Assembly: GCA_964613585.1 (NCBI GenBank)
Contig: CAZTHL010000030.1
Span: 1 to 40,437 of the forward strand
DNA: 40,437 nt
Direction of reading: 5' to 3'
Source of the DNA: CAZTHL01 sp964613585
Lineage (GTDB): Bacteria; Pseudomonadota; Alphaproteobacteria; DSM-16000; Inquilinaceae
Positions 39,376 through 40,437 of this stretch are shown here, one piece after another (the first letter of the stretch is position 1; every line of letters starts with the position of its first letter). The notes beneath the pieces were generated by a model that saw nothing but the letters and a program-made list of their open reading frames with translations, was not told the DNA's origin and ran no database searches. The position numbers were made by a program, and so were the translations under genes.

Positions 39376-40209
39376 TCAATCGCCGTCCCGGTGGCCGTAG
39401 CTGCTGAGCAGGTCCGCCCCCAGCGTGCCGACGCTGGTGCTCGTCTCGACCATGCCCATGAAGGGCGCCTCGCGCGTCTTGCGGAAGATGAGGGAAATGG
39501 AGATCGTCGGTACGGGCGTCCGGTCGAGGGTCGTCTCGCGATCCGCCGTGCCGATCCGGCCGAGGCGTTGCGTCAGGCTGGGGAAGTAGCTCTGGTACTG
39601 GCGGGCGCTGGCGAACACGTTCTCTGTCGACGACGGTCCATCATACCACATGTCGACCACTTCATAATGGTTGTAGCCGGCAAGGTCGAAGAAGAAGCGG
39701 CTCGTATAGCAGAAGTAGCCGTGGTCAACATAGCCGACGCTCGGCACCACGTGCATGATCAGGCCATCCGGCTTGGCCGCATCGTGCACGGCGGCGAACG
39801 TGTTCATCTGATTGAGAATGTGCTCGCTGGTGCCGCAATTGATGACCGAGTCGTACCTGCCGACCAGGTCCTTCGGCAGGCGCTGGACATTGAGGTCGAC
39901 GTAGCGCGTCTTGTAGCCGAGGGCGATGTCGATCGAGTCGTAGTCCATGCCCGCGGCCTCGAGCATCTCGCCGACGAAGCTCTCGTTGCGGGCGCTTCCC
40001 GTCTCGTCCAGCCCCGATCCGGCGGCCAGACGCTGCGCAAAGGCGTCCAGGTCCGGGCGCGGCGTCGGATTGTGCCGGCGCACGAAGGCGGCGATCTCCC
40101 CGGCGTCCGCGGAGTACAGGTTGGAGCTGCCGAGATCCAGAAGCGCGCGCCCCCGGCCCAGCAGCTTGTAGTCTTCCATGATGTGAACGTACGACATGGT
40201 GATGCCCAT
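39376..40209 (-). CDS. Class I SAM-dependent methyltransferase with inserted segment
   Basis: The product has 277 residues. Motif I is RALLDLGSSNLYSADAGEIA. A long insert (about 45-105) separates it from the second strand, IALGYKTRYVDLNVQRLPKD, and motif IV is YDSVINCGTSEHILNQMNTF. The following GLIMHVVPSVGYVDHGYFCY, then TSRFFFDLAGYNHYEVVDMW, is typical of this subfamily in glycan loci. The ATG at 40209 has AGGGAG about ten bases upstream; a second ATG four codons on has none. It converges on the ATPase gene with 60 bases between stops, and repeat copy F lies 72 bases upstream. Confidence 0.85.
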   Translation of the reverse strand: MGITMSYVHIMEDYKLLGRGRALLDLGSSNLYSADAGEIAAFVRRHNPTPRPDLDAFAQRLAAGSGLDETGSARNESFVGEMLEAAGMDYDSIDIALGYKTRYVDLNVQRLPKDLVGRYDSVINCGTSEHILNQMNTFAAVHDAAKPDGLIMHVVPSVGYVDHGYFCYTSRFFFDLAGYNHYEVVDMWYDGPSSTENVFASARQYQSYFPSLTQRLGRIGTADRETTLDRTPVPTISISLIFRKTREAPFMGMVETSTSVGTLGADLLSSYGHRDGD

Positions 40210-40281
40210 GGGGCTGACGGCTCCCTGAGTGGTGGGGTCCCGAGATCGTAGGTTGAGCACGGATCGTGGGCGCGCTTGTCC

Positions 40282-40411
40282 AGATCGTTTCCGGGTGATG
40301 CGGAATCGGCACCGGCTTCCCCCCGCCCGGCCACGCCACGCATGCTGTCGTGGGGTGGCCGGGCGGGGGGGGGGGGCCGGCCGGCGGTGGCACCCCACCC
40401 GGGAACCGACT
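40282..40411 (+). repeat. Dispersed palindromic element, copy F
   Basis: The left end is AGATCGTTTCCGGGTGATGC, and the outer arm has GCGGAATCGGCACCGG. The centre is CACGCATGCTGTCGTGGGG, and the right end is CCGGGAACCGACT. The right GC-rich arm contains a run of 12 G (40365-40376) where other copies read GGGGGAGCGGG, so there may be a sequencing error or real decay. Only 26 bases of the window remain beyond it, and I see nothing in them. Confidence 0.8.
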
Positions 40412-40437
40412 AGCGTGTTAGCGGGAAGGGTGCGCAT

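Overview
The window is very GC-rich chromosomal DNA (roughly 70% by eye). It looks like a free-living alphaproteobacterium, perhaps Rhodospirillales/Geminicoccales-like. That placement rests on protein style (DUF3618 and holin-like envelope genes, Mrp-type antiporter, Wzm/Wzt export) and is an inference. It is draft sequence: exactly 100 N sit at 6219-6318. I see no tRNA, rRNA, CRISPR array, transposase or phage gene.

Layout. 1-8974: stress and envelope accessory genes. These are a YciF-type ferritin-like protein, a 24-residue membrane peptide, a three-gene envelope operon (unknown protein, holin-like DUF1469 protein, DUF3618 protein), a periplasmic chalcone-isomerase-like protein, a secreted six-EF-hand protein, a cation:proton antiporter behind a 13-bp minisatellite holding the assembly gap, a PRC-barrel-like secreted protein and a small secreted protein. 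8975-14179: a decayed endonuclease/exonuclease/phosphatase gene, a lone dihydrolipoyl-dehydrogenase-like flavoprotein, a polytopic glycosyltransferase-like membrane protein, and a lipoprotein plus small protein pair separated by five copies of another 13-bp repeat. 14586-21627: nine genes, all on the minus strand and all joined by start/stop overlaps, encoding an Mrp/Mbh-like membrane complex (MrpE, F, G, DUF4040, MbhE-MrpB, MrpC and three antiporter-like subunits) with no full-length MrpA and no hydrogenase. 22495-27889: a zinc alcohol dehydrogenase, a DUF2892-like membrane protein, an alpha/beta hydrolase, a 43-residue membrane protein, a MATE exporter and dusA. 28267-40209: a surface-polysaccharide locus with an ABC exporter (Wzm/Wzt), five methyltransferase-family genes, a possible glycosyltransferase-methyltransferase fusion, an epimerase-like SDR, and a kinase/HAD phosphatase pair.

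How the parts fit. The Mrp-like complex and the single-subunit antiporter both point to managing Na+/H+ and pH. The yciF, DUF3618, holin-like and EF-hand genes suggest envelope and desiccation or osmotic stress. The polysaccharide locus would make, heavily methylate and export a glycan.

The clearest structure not explained by genes is a family of about 125-bp near-perfect palindromes with 12-bp terminal inverted repeats (ends resembling CTAGAGCGTTTCCGG). Five long copies and one internally deleted copy lie between genes. In two cases the repeat end supplies the TAG stop codon of the neighbouring gene, and the deleted copy abuts a truncated pseudogene.
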